Source: Stichopus chloronotus
Taxonomy: Eukaryota; Echinodermata; Holothuroidea; Aspidochirotida; Stichopodidae
Direction: 5' to 3'
Assembly: GCA_021234535.1 (NCBI GenBank)
Contig: CM037846.1
Span: forward strand, 19,609,814 to 19,673,813
Length of the DNA: 64,000 bases
A model generated the notes under the pieces. That model searched no databases. It saw nothing but the letters and a program-made list of their open reading frames with translations, and had not been told where the DNA came from. Of the stretch, positions 45,600 to 55,535 are shown one piece after another; the first letter of the stretch is position 1, and every line of letters begins with the position of its first letter. The position numbers and the translations under genes were made by a program.

Positions 45600-46090
45600 A
45601 GGTTTAATAGGTCTCTTCCTTAAAATCCTATAAACTTTGTGTATCAATTTGATAAACCTGCTTTCTCGAATTATTAAGCATTTGCTGTCTACTAACCTGG
45701 TTTATCGATTTGATAAACCAGAAATCCTGGTTTATCAAATCGATAAACCGTTTTGATCAAGAACTTTTGCTTATCGGTTTATCGACGCCAAATGCTAAAA
45801 AAGATCAATAAAGCAGGCTTATCAATTTGATACACCTGGATTATCTATTTGATAAACCAGTTTTTTTTTCAAACTATTAATAAATTTGATCTATCGACTG
45901 ATAACCCTTTTTTGCAGGCCAATAATTGTTTTTTCTCTATGCTTAAATGATGATAAACTTGGTTTATCGAACTGATAAAAATGGTATTTCGAATTAAGAA
46001 CCAAGTTTAAAAAAAGAACATGTAGGTTGATAAACTAAATGACCAATCAACCGACAATGAATTGGTTTATCAATCGATAACCAGATTTCT
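45600..46090. repeat. Cluster of GATAAACC/GGTTTATC palindromes
   Basis: At least eight occurrences of GGTTTATC or GATAAACC within 490 bases, several as near-perfect palindromes, for instance TGGTTTATCGATTTGATAAA at 45700 and CTGGTTTATCAAATCGATAA at 45728. It lies in the large intron of the BTB gene. R3 (12.1 and 16.4 kb) carries the same motif. Confidence 0.85.
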
Positions 46091-46099
46091 CGAATTGCT

Positions 46100-46920
46100 G
46101 GGCAAAAGTTTGGCTTGTCATAGTTGCCGGTGGTTTGCATTGAAATATACGGTGGAGCAGGTCGATTTTAAAATGGGGTTACACAAGCACGTGTATCTCG
46201 CACATGAGTTATTAATCGTTGCTTTTATCTGTAAGTATTCCACCCTGTACAAGGAAATAGGGTGGGCAGTTTTTAACGGTGTGGCATGCTTGTCGAAAAA
46301 AGCACCGTTCATTCGGAAGTTGCAAAGTAAAACCATAAGTGAAAATCCGATGGAATTTTATTTTACAATATATCTTAATACGTTTTTTGAGATATGACTT
46401 TTCAAAGTTTGAGAAAAATACAAAGCTGATGGCGTGAAGTGTTGCTCGGTGTCGTTATTTCTTTTCTTAAGTCTCATAATTACTTAATTACTGAGTTTGA
46501 TATTGATAAGTGATATACATATTTTTTAAGAAGAAAACACATGCTTCCAAAATAAAAACTTCTGGGCATATAAAATTCTCAAAGGTCCTTGAAATAAAGG
46601 TTACATAAACAGTGGATTTATATAAGACATCTGTTCTGTTCTACCTCTCACAGAGCTATGGGATTAAGAAACTACTGGAGACTGTTACTACGTAAGCTTT
46701 CTTTTAACTTACGGTGTACCATGTTGTAAGTTGTCAGAAACATTCCAACTAAACATAAATGTTAGCGGTCAAAGAGGTCCTCACTGATCTGTCGTTATCT
46801 ATTTCCCCACTCCAAACCCTCCTTCGTTACCTCACCCCCTACACACACACACGCTCACACACACGCGCACACACACATACTCTTAGTTGATGTACTGTAT
46901 AATGTTTAATAATGTATAAT
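46100..46920. other. Intronic sequence, no gene seen
   Basis: A pair of mirrored open frames (46062-46397 plus and 46118-46336 minus) has no recognised domain. A CA microsatellite is at 46842-46880. Confidence 0.4.
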
Positions 46921-47110
46921 TTTTCACATAGAAATATGCTAAAACGTAAGATCTTCCAAGACATTGCCCCTTCGTCCCAAACTGGGCATTACCCCTTGAC
47001 CCACCAGAGTCCTAAGATTTAGCAACTGGAAGTTTGGAACCCACTTGCTGAAGCCAACGGTACACATTTGCTTTTTCTCCCCTAGCTCCAGCAGTTTCTT
47101 TTGCACTCCA
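46918..47110 (+). repeat. Family E repeat, single copy
   Basis: TTTTTCACATAGAAATATGC then TAAAAC, 'CATTGCCCC', ACCCACCAGAGTCCTAAGAT. The same arrangement (TTTTTCAC-CAGAGATATNCT-AAACCTC-GGAG-...-CCCCACCA) is seen three times at 52070-52480. Confidence 0.6.
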
Positions 47111-47212
47111 TTCCCATTCAAATGCCGTTCTATTCTATTGGACATGTTCTGCAAACAGAGATCATTCTTTCATTTTCAGTAATATATAGGAAAAGAAACT
47201 AGAAAGCCAAAA

Positions 47213-48800
47213 GGCTTAGTGATTCCTTGCCTCATGATATATATTGTAACAAACATGAATCGCCCACACGACAAGCATGAGATCCCACACAGTTATCCTA
47301 CTTGAGATACCATCTTAGTAAGGTCAAAACCTTTTGAAATCTCGTGACCCAAAATGACCTTTCACCTCCACTTAAAACAATAGGGATCACCTACCCTATA
47401 TGGCCATCAACATGCTAAATAAGAACAATTCACAAGCTAAGTATAAGATCCCTCACATTTATCATCCTTAAAATATCATGTATACAAGGTTTTGACCTTT
47501 TGTCACCCCAAATAACCTTTGACTAAATTATGTCAGATAACAGTGACCAATTTGAACAGAGGTGGGTCAGTTACAATTTGATTCATTCAATTAAGCAATC
47601 ACAGTTCATGCACGCTCAAGGATATTTGATCCAAATGATCAGTAATTTACTTCTTTTTATAAAGCTAATAACCCGTGGTATATTTTATCAATTCCAATTT
47701 ACAATTCATGCATGCTCATATGTCCTTATGAGGACAGTGGCATAAGGTTTGCCAAATAATAATCTTTGATACCAAATTTAATGTTGTCTTCATCTTTTCT
47801 TTATGGTTATCGAAGAGACTATGTTGGTATGTCCTAAAAGAAGTTCTTGTGCATCAAAAAAACATGAAACGATACTAGGTATATTTTTTGTTGTTTTTAC
47901 AATATATTCTGAAACGTGAACATGCATTTCATTTTCATCAATATATGCCAGAAGCAAAAAAGCAGCGCACCTCCCTGTTATTACCAGGCAACTCCCTACC
48001 CTGGTAATACAGTATTTCTCGACTAAACAGTGCGGCCAACTTCAAGTGCTGCAAGCCAATGATAATATGTTACTGCCAAAACTATTTGGCTCGCTATTAA
48101 AAACTGTAGGCCAACCGATAAGAACGGTGGGCCAAGCGATCCTTAATTATGCCAATATTACCTACTTTCATATTTAACAATTTGATGTCAAATAACCCCA
48201 AACTAACTTTCATATCTACAAAAACGCGTGGGAACCATCAAATCAACAAGAGGATTCTACATTACAAGTATAAAATTCACTAGAAGGACTGTTCTTTAAA
48301 TATTGTAGATTCAAGTTTTTCACATTTTGACCTCCCATGACCCCAAATGACCTTTCACCCCTGCCAAAAAAAATACGGATCATCTACTCGATATGGGCAA
48401 TCCACACGCTAACTATGAGATCTCTCACATTTATCGTTCTGGAGATATCGTGTTTACAAGCAATTTTCAAGGTATTTTCCTTTTGACCTCTGGTGACCCT
48501 TGTACTCAATAAGATACACCTACACACTTCGTATGACATCTGTTCAAGCTTCTCTTCTTGAGATATATGGTTTTTCACAATTTGACCCCTGTTGACCCCA
48601 AATGACCTTTGACCTCCACTGAAAACGATAGGGTTCCTCTACTCAACATGGTACAACTACATACTAAACATGAGATTTCCACAAGCTTCCTTTCTTGAGA
48701 TATCGTGTTTACAAGCAGGCGTCACACATGCACATACATACACACACACACACGACATCACCATCGCTTAGATTCCTTCTGCCTTCGGCAAGGAATCAAA
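47213..48800 (+). mobile_element. Family D element(s) ending in a hairpin
   Basis: It holds four to five degenerate units of the series TGACCTTTGACCTCCACTGA, 'ACAATAGGGATCA', 'CTACTC(A/G)ATATGG', ACTAA(A/C)(C/T)(A/T)TGAGAT, 'CTTGAGATAT', 'TTTACAAG', and ends with a CA run and the hairpin GATTCCTT-CTGCCTTCGGC-AAGGAATC (48770-48796). A GTGATTCCTTGCC at about 47219 may be the other end. One perfect DR1 motif is at 48603-48615. Confidence 0.7.
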
Positions 48801-49490
48801 AAGGTATCTTTGAAGAGACGAACAGTCTGTATGGTTAGCTGTACGAAGTGGTCATGTTGGAATTACCCTTTTGAGAATATCGCTTCGATTCATTTTAGCA
48901 GTATTTGCAAAGACCAGAAAAATCCCCACTTGACCGAAAACTTGGCACACTGTACTAAAGTATAATATCATTCATCATTCATAATAAAATATGGGAAAAA
49001 TCTCCTTCAGTATGCTCATGCAGAACAGTTTTTATGTATTTATTTATTTATTTTTTTGAAGAGCAATGCCGACTGAAGTTTCATTTGATTCTTGGACGAA
49101 TGAGTCAAATGAATACAATTTTGACAAAGTTACAGTTCAACATTTCTAACATTCTATCTTGGTATTGCCACATTGTGGATGTTAACAATTTTCGGGAAGA
49201 AAATTGTGAAGAAATGTCAAAGAAAAAAAGTACTTTCAAAGTCAATCTACATACTTGTCGATGTCAATCTACATCGATGACGCCACTGTTTTGCCGGCAG
49301 CCTTCTCAGTTTACCATGTTGTGTAAGATAAAAGCACTTAAGGTGCGGCGTTTCTACGGACTACTATCTCTAAACTGACAAGACTGATGACAATTTTATC
49401 AGGAAAAACTGAGGTAATATTCCCCTTTGAGTATGTAGTAATGCCTCTAAGTCTGGCCAGGTATGTATAAATGTTAGTAAATTGCACTCA
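48800..49490. other. Intron of BTB gene, no gene seen
   Basis: Short open frames only. A T-rich run with TATTTATTTATTTATT is at 49036-49056. Confidence 0.45.
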
Positions 49491-49491
49491 C

Positions 49492-49742
49492 CGAGTATAT
49501 TTCGCGGTTTCAGCGTCGCACATCCGGTATGACAATAATCGATTAATTGACGGAACACAGGAGGTTCGAATTCTTCCACGACGATAGTCCGTGGTCTACT
49601 AGCCTCAAAGTCTTTTGAATCGAAACTGTTCCTTCGAATTAAGCGGGAGACCTTCTTTTGTAATTTCCGGTTGTCTGGAGTATTTGACAGTTTCCTTGGT
49701 GAGTTGCTCGATTGATGGGAATAAAGTATTTTGTGAAACACT
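49492..49742 (-). CDS. BTB/BACK-domain gene, BTB exon
   Basis: Acceptor TTATTTTCCAG (AG at 49744-49743), donor GTGAGT (49491-49486, after CTCG). It encodes VFHKILYSHQSSNSPRKLSN (helix that follows the usual 'RSPVF' of BTB domains), a basic insert (LQKKVSRLIRRNSFDSKDFE) and RTIVVEEFEPPVFRQLIDYC then HTGCATLKPRNIL, the core EExx-P-x-VF-x-x-LxxYxxTG of BTB. One leading base completes a codon from an upstream exon, and one trailing base is completed by the next exon. The first ~40 residues of the BTB fold are missing here and must be in an exon further upstream, which I did not find. Confidence 0.9.
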
Positions 49743-49867
49743 CTGGAAAATAATCAAAATGAAGACACTGCTTATTAACAATTACATACTTTTGTACCTG
49801 AACATGCAGTTCTGACATAAAGAAATGGAATATTTTCATGATGTAGTTTTACAGCGTGCTAACAATT

Positions 49868-49884
49868 CCCCCCCCCCCCCCCCA

Positions 49885-49918
<34 letters not shown>
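49868..49918. repeat. Poly-C run followed by (CA)n
   Basis: About 15 C then CACACACACA; 40 bases of two-letter sequence. Confidence 0.95.
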
Positions 49919-49920
<2 letters not shown>

Positions 49921-49977
49921 GGGTCACAGATAGTGAAACAAGAGAGCGAAAATCCTTGGCGGATTCCTTGCCGTACT

Positions 49978-50140
49978 TCTTTATTATTATTATTACCGGT
50001 ATCATTATTACTTATTATTGTTGTTATTATTATTATCGGTATCATTATTACTTATTATTGTTGTTATTATTATTATCGGTATCATTATTACTTATTATTA
50101 TTATCGGTATCATTATTACTTATTATTACTTATTATTGTT
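49978..50140 (+). repeat. ATTATT-rich minisatellite, ~40-bp unit
   Basis: Repeating unit TTATTATTATTATCGGTATC plus ATTATTACTTATTATTGTTG, about four copies, then a shortened one. It explains the YYYRYHYYL-type open frame on the plus strand. Confidence 0.9.
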
Positions 50141-50149
50141 CGTTTTCAA

Positions 50150-50298
50150 ACCGTAGACCTATAAATTTTCAAGTGTACGAATAACTTCTTTGAGAGAATC
50201 GGCTGTTTCATCCACAAACAAAGCCATATCATCAGCATACTGTAAAAGTTATACTTCATTTTCAAAAATGCTAAGACCTCTGATAACATTGTCGTAAA
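50150..50298 (-). pseudogene. L1-like RT, C-terminal piece with YADD
   Basis: Minus strand: YDNVIRGLSIFENEV, a stop, then LLQYADDMALFVDETADSLK and EVIRTLENL. QYADD (YADD codons at 50239-50228) is the catalytic motif of non-LTR reverse transcriptases, and the IKGI-x-(I/L) and QYADDxxLF spacing is of the L1/Tx1 type. It continues the RT at 51700-51555; a 1256-bp element is inserted between them. A stop codon precedes the YADD, so the copy is dead. Confidence 0.88.
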
Positions 50299-51554
50299 CA
50301 AGAGCCCAAGGGCACTCTGGTTCCTTGCACAGATGGAGAGCATATAATGTTAATTATGAAGTAAAAGGTAGCATATTGCATTATTTTGTACAATAGCCTA
50401 TATGGTCCCATTTCTGACCATGAACTCTCACTTTTGTAACATAAAATCTGTAGAGAGAGAAACATATTTCATACTTCTATAAAATGGCCCATTTCAGACA
50501 TTGGACCCCAAACATGGCAAACATGCACCCACATGGAACCACTTCCATAGCACTTATGTGACCAACCATCAACAGTGTTACATACAATCTGTAAGAGAAG
50601 AAGTATTTTGCATGATTTCACAACAGCCTAGGGGAACCATGGTTCCTTGTACTTGGAATGTACATACTGTAATATGATATGCCTGAGTTCATAAATATCA
50701 AAGAAGTCATTTCAATTAATGCAATGAATTGAAGATGTTGATTTCTGCAATATACAGCAATATCCCATTCATGTTACAAAGCACAAACAGCTGTGCATCT
50801 CTCATTTCAAGAAGGGGCTCTGCAAATTGCAATATGGCTTATCCCATCTATGCCCCTTTAAAGTCCACTAAACTGATAGCATGCCCTGGAGGGAATCCCG
50901 GGGTCTAGTTTAAACTGGTAAGAACACCAACTGACTTATCTTCTTTCATTGTTACCTGCCCACCTCACTAATTGAAAAGACACTTACATGAATGCACACA
51001 TTAGCACTCAGGCACGAGAAGGTAAACTGATCCAGCCAAAACTTGTCTGGCGTGACCACCTACAGTAGTGCAAACAATACTGCTTCTTTTTCATTTGATA
51101 AAGAAACTGCTAACTCAAGCAGTACTTCCATGATGCACTGGAGGGGAACTTATGGTACATATTGGCATCCATAGCCTAAGGTTTTCAGACTTTTTCCCCC
51201 AGATGACCTTTGACCTCCACCAAAAACAATAGGGCACACCTTCTCAATATGGCGAACCTATATACTAAGTTCGACTTTCATCTGACTTTCCCCTACTGAG
51301 TTAGAGCGTACCCAAGCGAAAAAAAAGTTTTGCCCCATGTTCCCCCAGATGACCTTTGATCTCCACCAAAAACGATAGGGTACACCTTCTCAATATGGCA
51401 AACCTACATACCAAGTTTGACTTTCATCGGACTTTCCCCTATTGAGTAAGAGCGTACCTAAGCAAGTGTCACAGATGCACACACACACACACATGCACAC
51501 GCACACACACGCCAATCTGACTTCATAGGTTCCTTTGCTGACGCAGGGAACCAA
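50299..51554 (+). mobile_element. 1256-bp non-autonomous element inside the L1 RT
   Basis: It starts CAAGAGCCCAAGGGCACTCT (with the palindrome GCCCAAGGGC) and ends with the hairpin GGTTCCTTTGCTGACGCAGG-GAACCAA. AAA on both sides (50296-50298 and 51555-51557) gives a 3-bp overlap with the host sequence. The interior has no long ORF, two family D units (51190-51470; a perfect DR1 at 51204-51216) and a CA run. A second copy begins at 63231. With terminal hairpins, no TIRs and little or no target duplication, it could be a Helitron-like or related derivative; class is inference. Confidence 0.82.
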
Positions 51555-51700
51555 AAATGACCTGAGCCAAATCCTCAGCAGAAAGTAGAAAAAGATAGGG
51601 ACTAAGTGGACATCCCTGTCTTACCCCCCCCCCCCCCCATTCCTAAAGTAAAATCACCCAAAGAATAGCTATTATTGAAAACCCGGCTAGAGCTGTTATG
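51555..51700 (-). pseudogene. L1-like RT, middle piece
   Basis: Minus strand: VFNNSYSLGDFTLGMG, a poly-G run of 15 (51638-51624), then RQGCPLSPYLFLLSAEDLAQ and VI. (V)RQGCPLSP is the diagnostic RT motif of the L1/Tx1 group. The poly-G run stands at the place of the Gly-Val before RQG and shifts or lengthens the frame. Confidence 0.9.
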
Positions 51701-51911
51701 GTGAAAAAAAATACAAAAAATAATATGTCAAATTACTCATGTCTAGCATTCTTGAGATGCTTTTGAGAGTTTGACTCCAGGTGACTGTAAGTGACCGTTG
51801 TCTTCCACCAAAAACTATTTATTCTTGTACCCTATGTGATCCTTCATTGTATTCCCCACGGTATGATACAGGCTTACGTTCTTGCGTATAGGGTTCATGT
51901 GGTTGATTTTT

Positions 51912-52060
51912 TTACTTTTTGACTTCTGCTGCTAACTTCACTTGACCCTTGCACTCTACAAAGTCTATAGCATTCTTGTACTCAAAGTGATCCATCTCCA
52001 AGTGATCCAAGTCATCCCTCCTCCACTCAGTTAAAGTGACCTGACAATACACACACACAT
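51912..52060 (-). other. Unexplained open stretch
   Basis: The minus strand reads VTLTEWRRDDLDHLEMDHFE then YKNAIDFVECKGQVKLAAEV, preceded by TGTATTGTCAG, which could be an acceptor. No domain was recognised; it may be part of the family D/E repeat environment. Confidence 0.25.
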
Positions 52061-52069
52061 GTATATGTA

Positions 52070-52500
52070 TATTTAATTTTTCACCCAGAGATATACTGAA
52101 ACCTCGGAGTTTCCGGGGGCTTTGCGCCCTGGACCCCCACCAGGCTTTAAACCCCACCACTAGGGAGTCGTGAGTTTTCATGTTGTAAGTATACCTGTCC
52201 TAAGGACAATTTTTTCATTCAGAGATATGCTAAAACCTCGGAGCTCCCAGGACCCCATGACAGGTCCTAAGTTTTCATCTTGTCAACTTACAGAAATACC
52301 CGAATAAAATAAATCGTTTGAAATTTTTGCGTTTAATGATGTTCTTTGAACCAAAATGTTCCTATACTGAGATTAAATTTTTCACACAGAGATATCGTAA
52401 AACCTCAGTTTCCAGGAGTTTCGCAAATGGGACTTCCTCGGTGGCTTTGCCTCTGAACCCCACTAGTGGGCCCAAAGACGGTTCCACGGTTTCCACTCTT
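52070..52500 (+). repeat. Family E repeat, three tandem degenerate units
   Basis: Units start TTTTTCACCCAGAGATATAC (about 52077), TTTTTTCATTCAGAGATATG (about 52209) and TTTTTCACACAGAGATATCG (about 52378), each followed by AAACCTC(GGAG) and a CCCC-rich part. Spacing is 130-170. Confidence 0.75.
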
Positions 52501-52974
52501 TAAGTGCGCCCTGCGCGGTCGATTTTGTCCCCAACAGTTTCTTTTGTCCTACAAACTCCCCCCCCCCCTCCCCTGTCGGATCTAAAATCCTGATGCCGCC
52601 ACTGAAAATAGGGCTTAAATTTAGGAAAATAGGGCGTTTGAAACATGCCCTACAAAGAAAATGACTTTAATCATTAAGGCTCATCAATAAACTTCTGTAA
52701 CAGCTTATTTCCTTAAGATATTATTGCATAAAATGCATTACAGAAGATGCTTCATTTGAATTACTGAAAATTTGGGTGAGTAACTTATTCTTCAGCATCA
52801 AATCAACTGAATCTTTATATGTGGAGAAGCTTATTGTTTGAGAAGAAGACTACCGTTCTTCCTTATTTTGAATAAACTACCAAACTGTGTCCAAAATATT
52901 GCTTTCATTTTTTCTGCAAAAGAAACACATTATTCCCGTTTAATGAACAATGCCGAAAGAACTTTTTCTTCTTT

Positions 52975-53065
52975 CTTTGAGGTTGTTTCTCCGTTTATTG
53001 GAACACAACACAACAAGCAAAGGTTACATAACTAAGACGAAGAAATAGAGGAAGGTAAAATACAA
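52975..53065 (-). repeat. Antisense retroelement 3' end
   Basis: TTTGAGGTTGTTTCTCCGTT followed by TATTGG: on the minus strand an AATAAA (52999-52994) lies about 20 bases before an A-rich end, the same arrangement as at 54335-54400 and 55536-55640. Confidence 0.5.
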
Positions 53066-53394
53066 TTAACTAACAGGAAAAGTAGCTCATGGAAAAGGTT
53101 ACCAAAAATCATCGTAGGGAATCTTATTACCTAATGACCGAGCAGCGCATAAATACTTTAATAACAAGTAATCTCAAGCAATAGCGAAGAGGGAAGGCTG
53201 AGTGTAACTTTCATGAAAAACAACTCAAAGAAAAGTAAACTTAATTTCTGTTCAGGCAGATGTAGAACTAGAAAGTAAAAAGACTGTGATTTCTTGCAAA
53301 TGAGCATTAAAAAAAAAAACAAAGGAGAGTACATACCAATTTTGAAGTTCCAGCAATTTTTCCTTTCTGAAACACCATATTTACACGGTTTTCA

Positions 53395-54320
53395 AACTAT
53401 GAGTCTGTTGGCCTCATGTGACCTTTGACCTCCATAACAACGGCAGAAATCATCTACTCATTAAGTGCTACCAATGTTAAAAGGAGAGTCCAGCCAGAAA
53501 TTTACCTTTGATATGTTTAAGAGTAAGTAAATGTGACCCTTATAGTAAAACTTCCGTACGGTTCCCATGCATGGTTCTCGCGATTTTATCAGTTCAAATT
53601 ACCCCCTTTGCTACCAACTGGGAACTTGAAGCACACAGGAGTGACATCATCTCTTCACATTGTTAAAGAGTCTTTTGTTTTCTGCATTTTCTGCATTTAT
53701 TATTTTGACCTTGAAATCGGCAGGTGGACAGCCTACATACTGGTTACATAAAGGTCAAAAAATTCTCATATCCCTCCTACGTTCACATTATGATATCGCT
53801 ATATATTGAAGTATTAAATTTGGTGTATATTTTAAAGAAAAACAAAAAATGCTTTACTAATGTGGGGAGACGACATCATTCCTGCTTGCTTCAAGTTAAC
53901 TGTCAGTAGCAAATGTAGCAACTTCAACTGCTCATATCTCGAAAACCACATATGGGAATTAAATGGAAGGTTCACTGTAATGGTCAGATTAACTTACTCT
54001 TCAAGATATCAAAGCTATATTCCTGGCTAGACCATCCTTTTAACAGTTGATGTCCCAGTACCATTCAATTGTTGAGATATCTTCCTTAACAGATTTTCAT
54101 ACTTTAAGCTGTGGTGATTTCAAATGACATTTGACCTCCATGAAAAACAATGAGGATCATCCGCTGAGCAGGGACTACCAACCACAGAGCAGTGCTACCA
54201 ACACCCTAAGTTTAAAGTTCCACGAGTTATCCTTCTTGCATGCTGTGGTTTACAATCTCTTCAAACTATGTCTTATATTGACCTCAAATGACCTTTGACC
54301 TCCATAACAAACAATGGGGA
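53395..54320 (+). repeat. Family D units with perfect DR1 motifs
   Basis: TGACCTTTGACCTCCATAAC at 53419 and 54289, and a one-mismatch form at 54125. The first unit is split by the TTAA element 53481-54039. Confidence 0.8.
53481..54039. mobile_element. Foldback/MITE element, TTAA family, copy 2
   Basis: TTAA at 53477-53480 and at 54040-54043 flank the 559-bp element. The left end is AAGGAGAGTCCAGCCAGAAA and the inverse of the right end is AAGGATGGTCTAGCCAGGAA. The inverted similarity goes on inward (TTTGATATGTTTAAGAGTAA on the left against TTTGATATCTTGAAGAGTAA from the right). It is inserted in a family D unit. Confidence 0.88.
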
Positions 54321-54334
54321 CCATGACTTACTTT

Positions 54335-54440
54335 TTTGAGGTTGCTTTCTCATTTATTGGTTCTTAACCATAATTACATAATTAGACATTACGATTAAGA
54401 AAAGAAGAGATGAAATTTAAGTTCCATAACAATGTTACTG
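54335..54440 (-). repeat. Antisense retroelement 3' end
   Basis: TTTTTTGAGGTTGCTTTCTC then ATTTATTGG: minus-strand AATAAA at 54358-54353 before an A-run. It lies between two pieces of a family D unit. Confidence 0.5.
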
Positions 54441-54539
54441 TTTACAAACCTAACAAAAGACTGTCCTTGAGATATGGGGTTCACAAGTCAACGAGTCACA
54501 TATGCATACAAACATGCACACAGTCATGTCGTTTTTTGT

Positions 54540-54827
54540 TTTTGTTTTTTGAAGGAAAAAATTTACTTCCGTCTTGAGCACATGTACATGTGTGCACATA
54601 TACATAATAAAGATTGGAAAATAAATATAATATTTACAAGTATTTACGGCCTAATTAATTTAACATAACCTTACTCTTCCATAATCAAAATTTGTGCTAC
54701 TTACATCACATTACCCTTTAATAAGAAGGAGAAATTATTTTTTATTAACTATTTGCTTATATATGTACATACAAACATTGAAAAAAAATGCAAGCGTTTA
54801 CACCAACGACAGTACGTTTCATTTAGC
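54540..54827 (-). repeat. Antisense retroelement 3' end (G family), copy 1
   Basis: T-rich head, then GAAGGAAAAAATTTACTTCC and a body matching the next copy (ATAATAAAGATTGGAAAATA, TATTTACAAGTATTTACGGC, ATTTGCTTATATATGTACAT). The spacing to the next copy is about 285 bases. The polyA signal is mutated here. Confidence 0.65.
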
Positions 54828-55403
54828 TTTTTTTTTTTTTGAAGGAAAAACTTTATTTCCGTCCTCATCTTATATACAAGTATGTACATTTACTTAACAA
54901 AGAGTGGAAAAGAAATTTAGTATTTACATGTATTTACAGCCTTATTGATTGAACGTAACATTATCTTTCCATCATTGCAATTTTCTGCTACTTACGTTAC
55001 AATATCTTTCTAAGTAGACGGAAGCACTCTTTTTTAGCTATTTGCATGTATGAACATACAAAACTTCAAAAAAAAAAAAGATACAAGCACTTACACTAAT
55101 AACAGTAAGTTTCAAATAGCTTACTTTACGATACGAAAAATTCTTTGCTCTTCCCTTTGGTAGAGCTGTGGAAATTAAACGAAAGGTCTCCCCTGTTTAG
55201 GCTTACAAAGGAATTCCCAGCTGTCCAAATTCTCTGGAATTGTTTACTGCTGTACCTCTCCTTATCGGCTTTGACACGAATTTCGAGGAGTTTCGAGGAA
55301 TTTCGAAGAGATTATCGAGTTGGCTGGTTGCAAAGTAGACTCGAAAATATGCGTGCATCTTGACTTCCAAATAGTATACTTTGTCACCATTACGACGAAC
55401 CAA
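54828..55403 (-). pseudogene. Antisense retroelement end with ORF remnant, copy 2
   Basis: A T-run (54829-54840) is followed by GAAGGAAAAACTTTATTTCC, i.e. on the minus strand an AATAAA (54857-54852) close to a poly-A. Upstream on the minus strand (55403-55150) a broken frame encodes NGDKVYYLEVKMHAYFRVYF, a frame change, then RVKADKERYSSKQFQRIWTA and GNSFVSLNRGD. The related copy at 55860-56030 encodes RVEADHNRLTKNKCEKLWTN and GNSFVNIKRN, so both derive from one protein (consensus R-V-x-A-D-x-x-R-x-x-x-x-x-x-x-x-x-W-T-x-GNSFV). The family is unknown to me; the poly-A end argues for a retroelement. Confidence 0.6.
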
Positions 55404-55535
55404 AGACGATCAAAAGCGGGCTTAGCTATCTTAGGAACATGTAAACCCTATAAGAAAAATCTTACATTCATATGAAACTGCTTATTATCAACAAAATGAA
55501 GTACTTGATTAAGCCATAACAACAATTCATTTAAC

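Noticed and set aside
49836..50184. Frames rich in Tyr, His, Ile and Leu
   Set aside because: They are products of the poly-C/CA runs and the ATTATT minisatellite.
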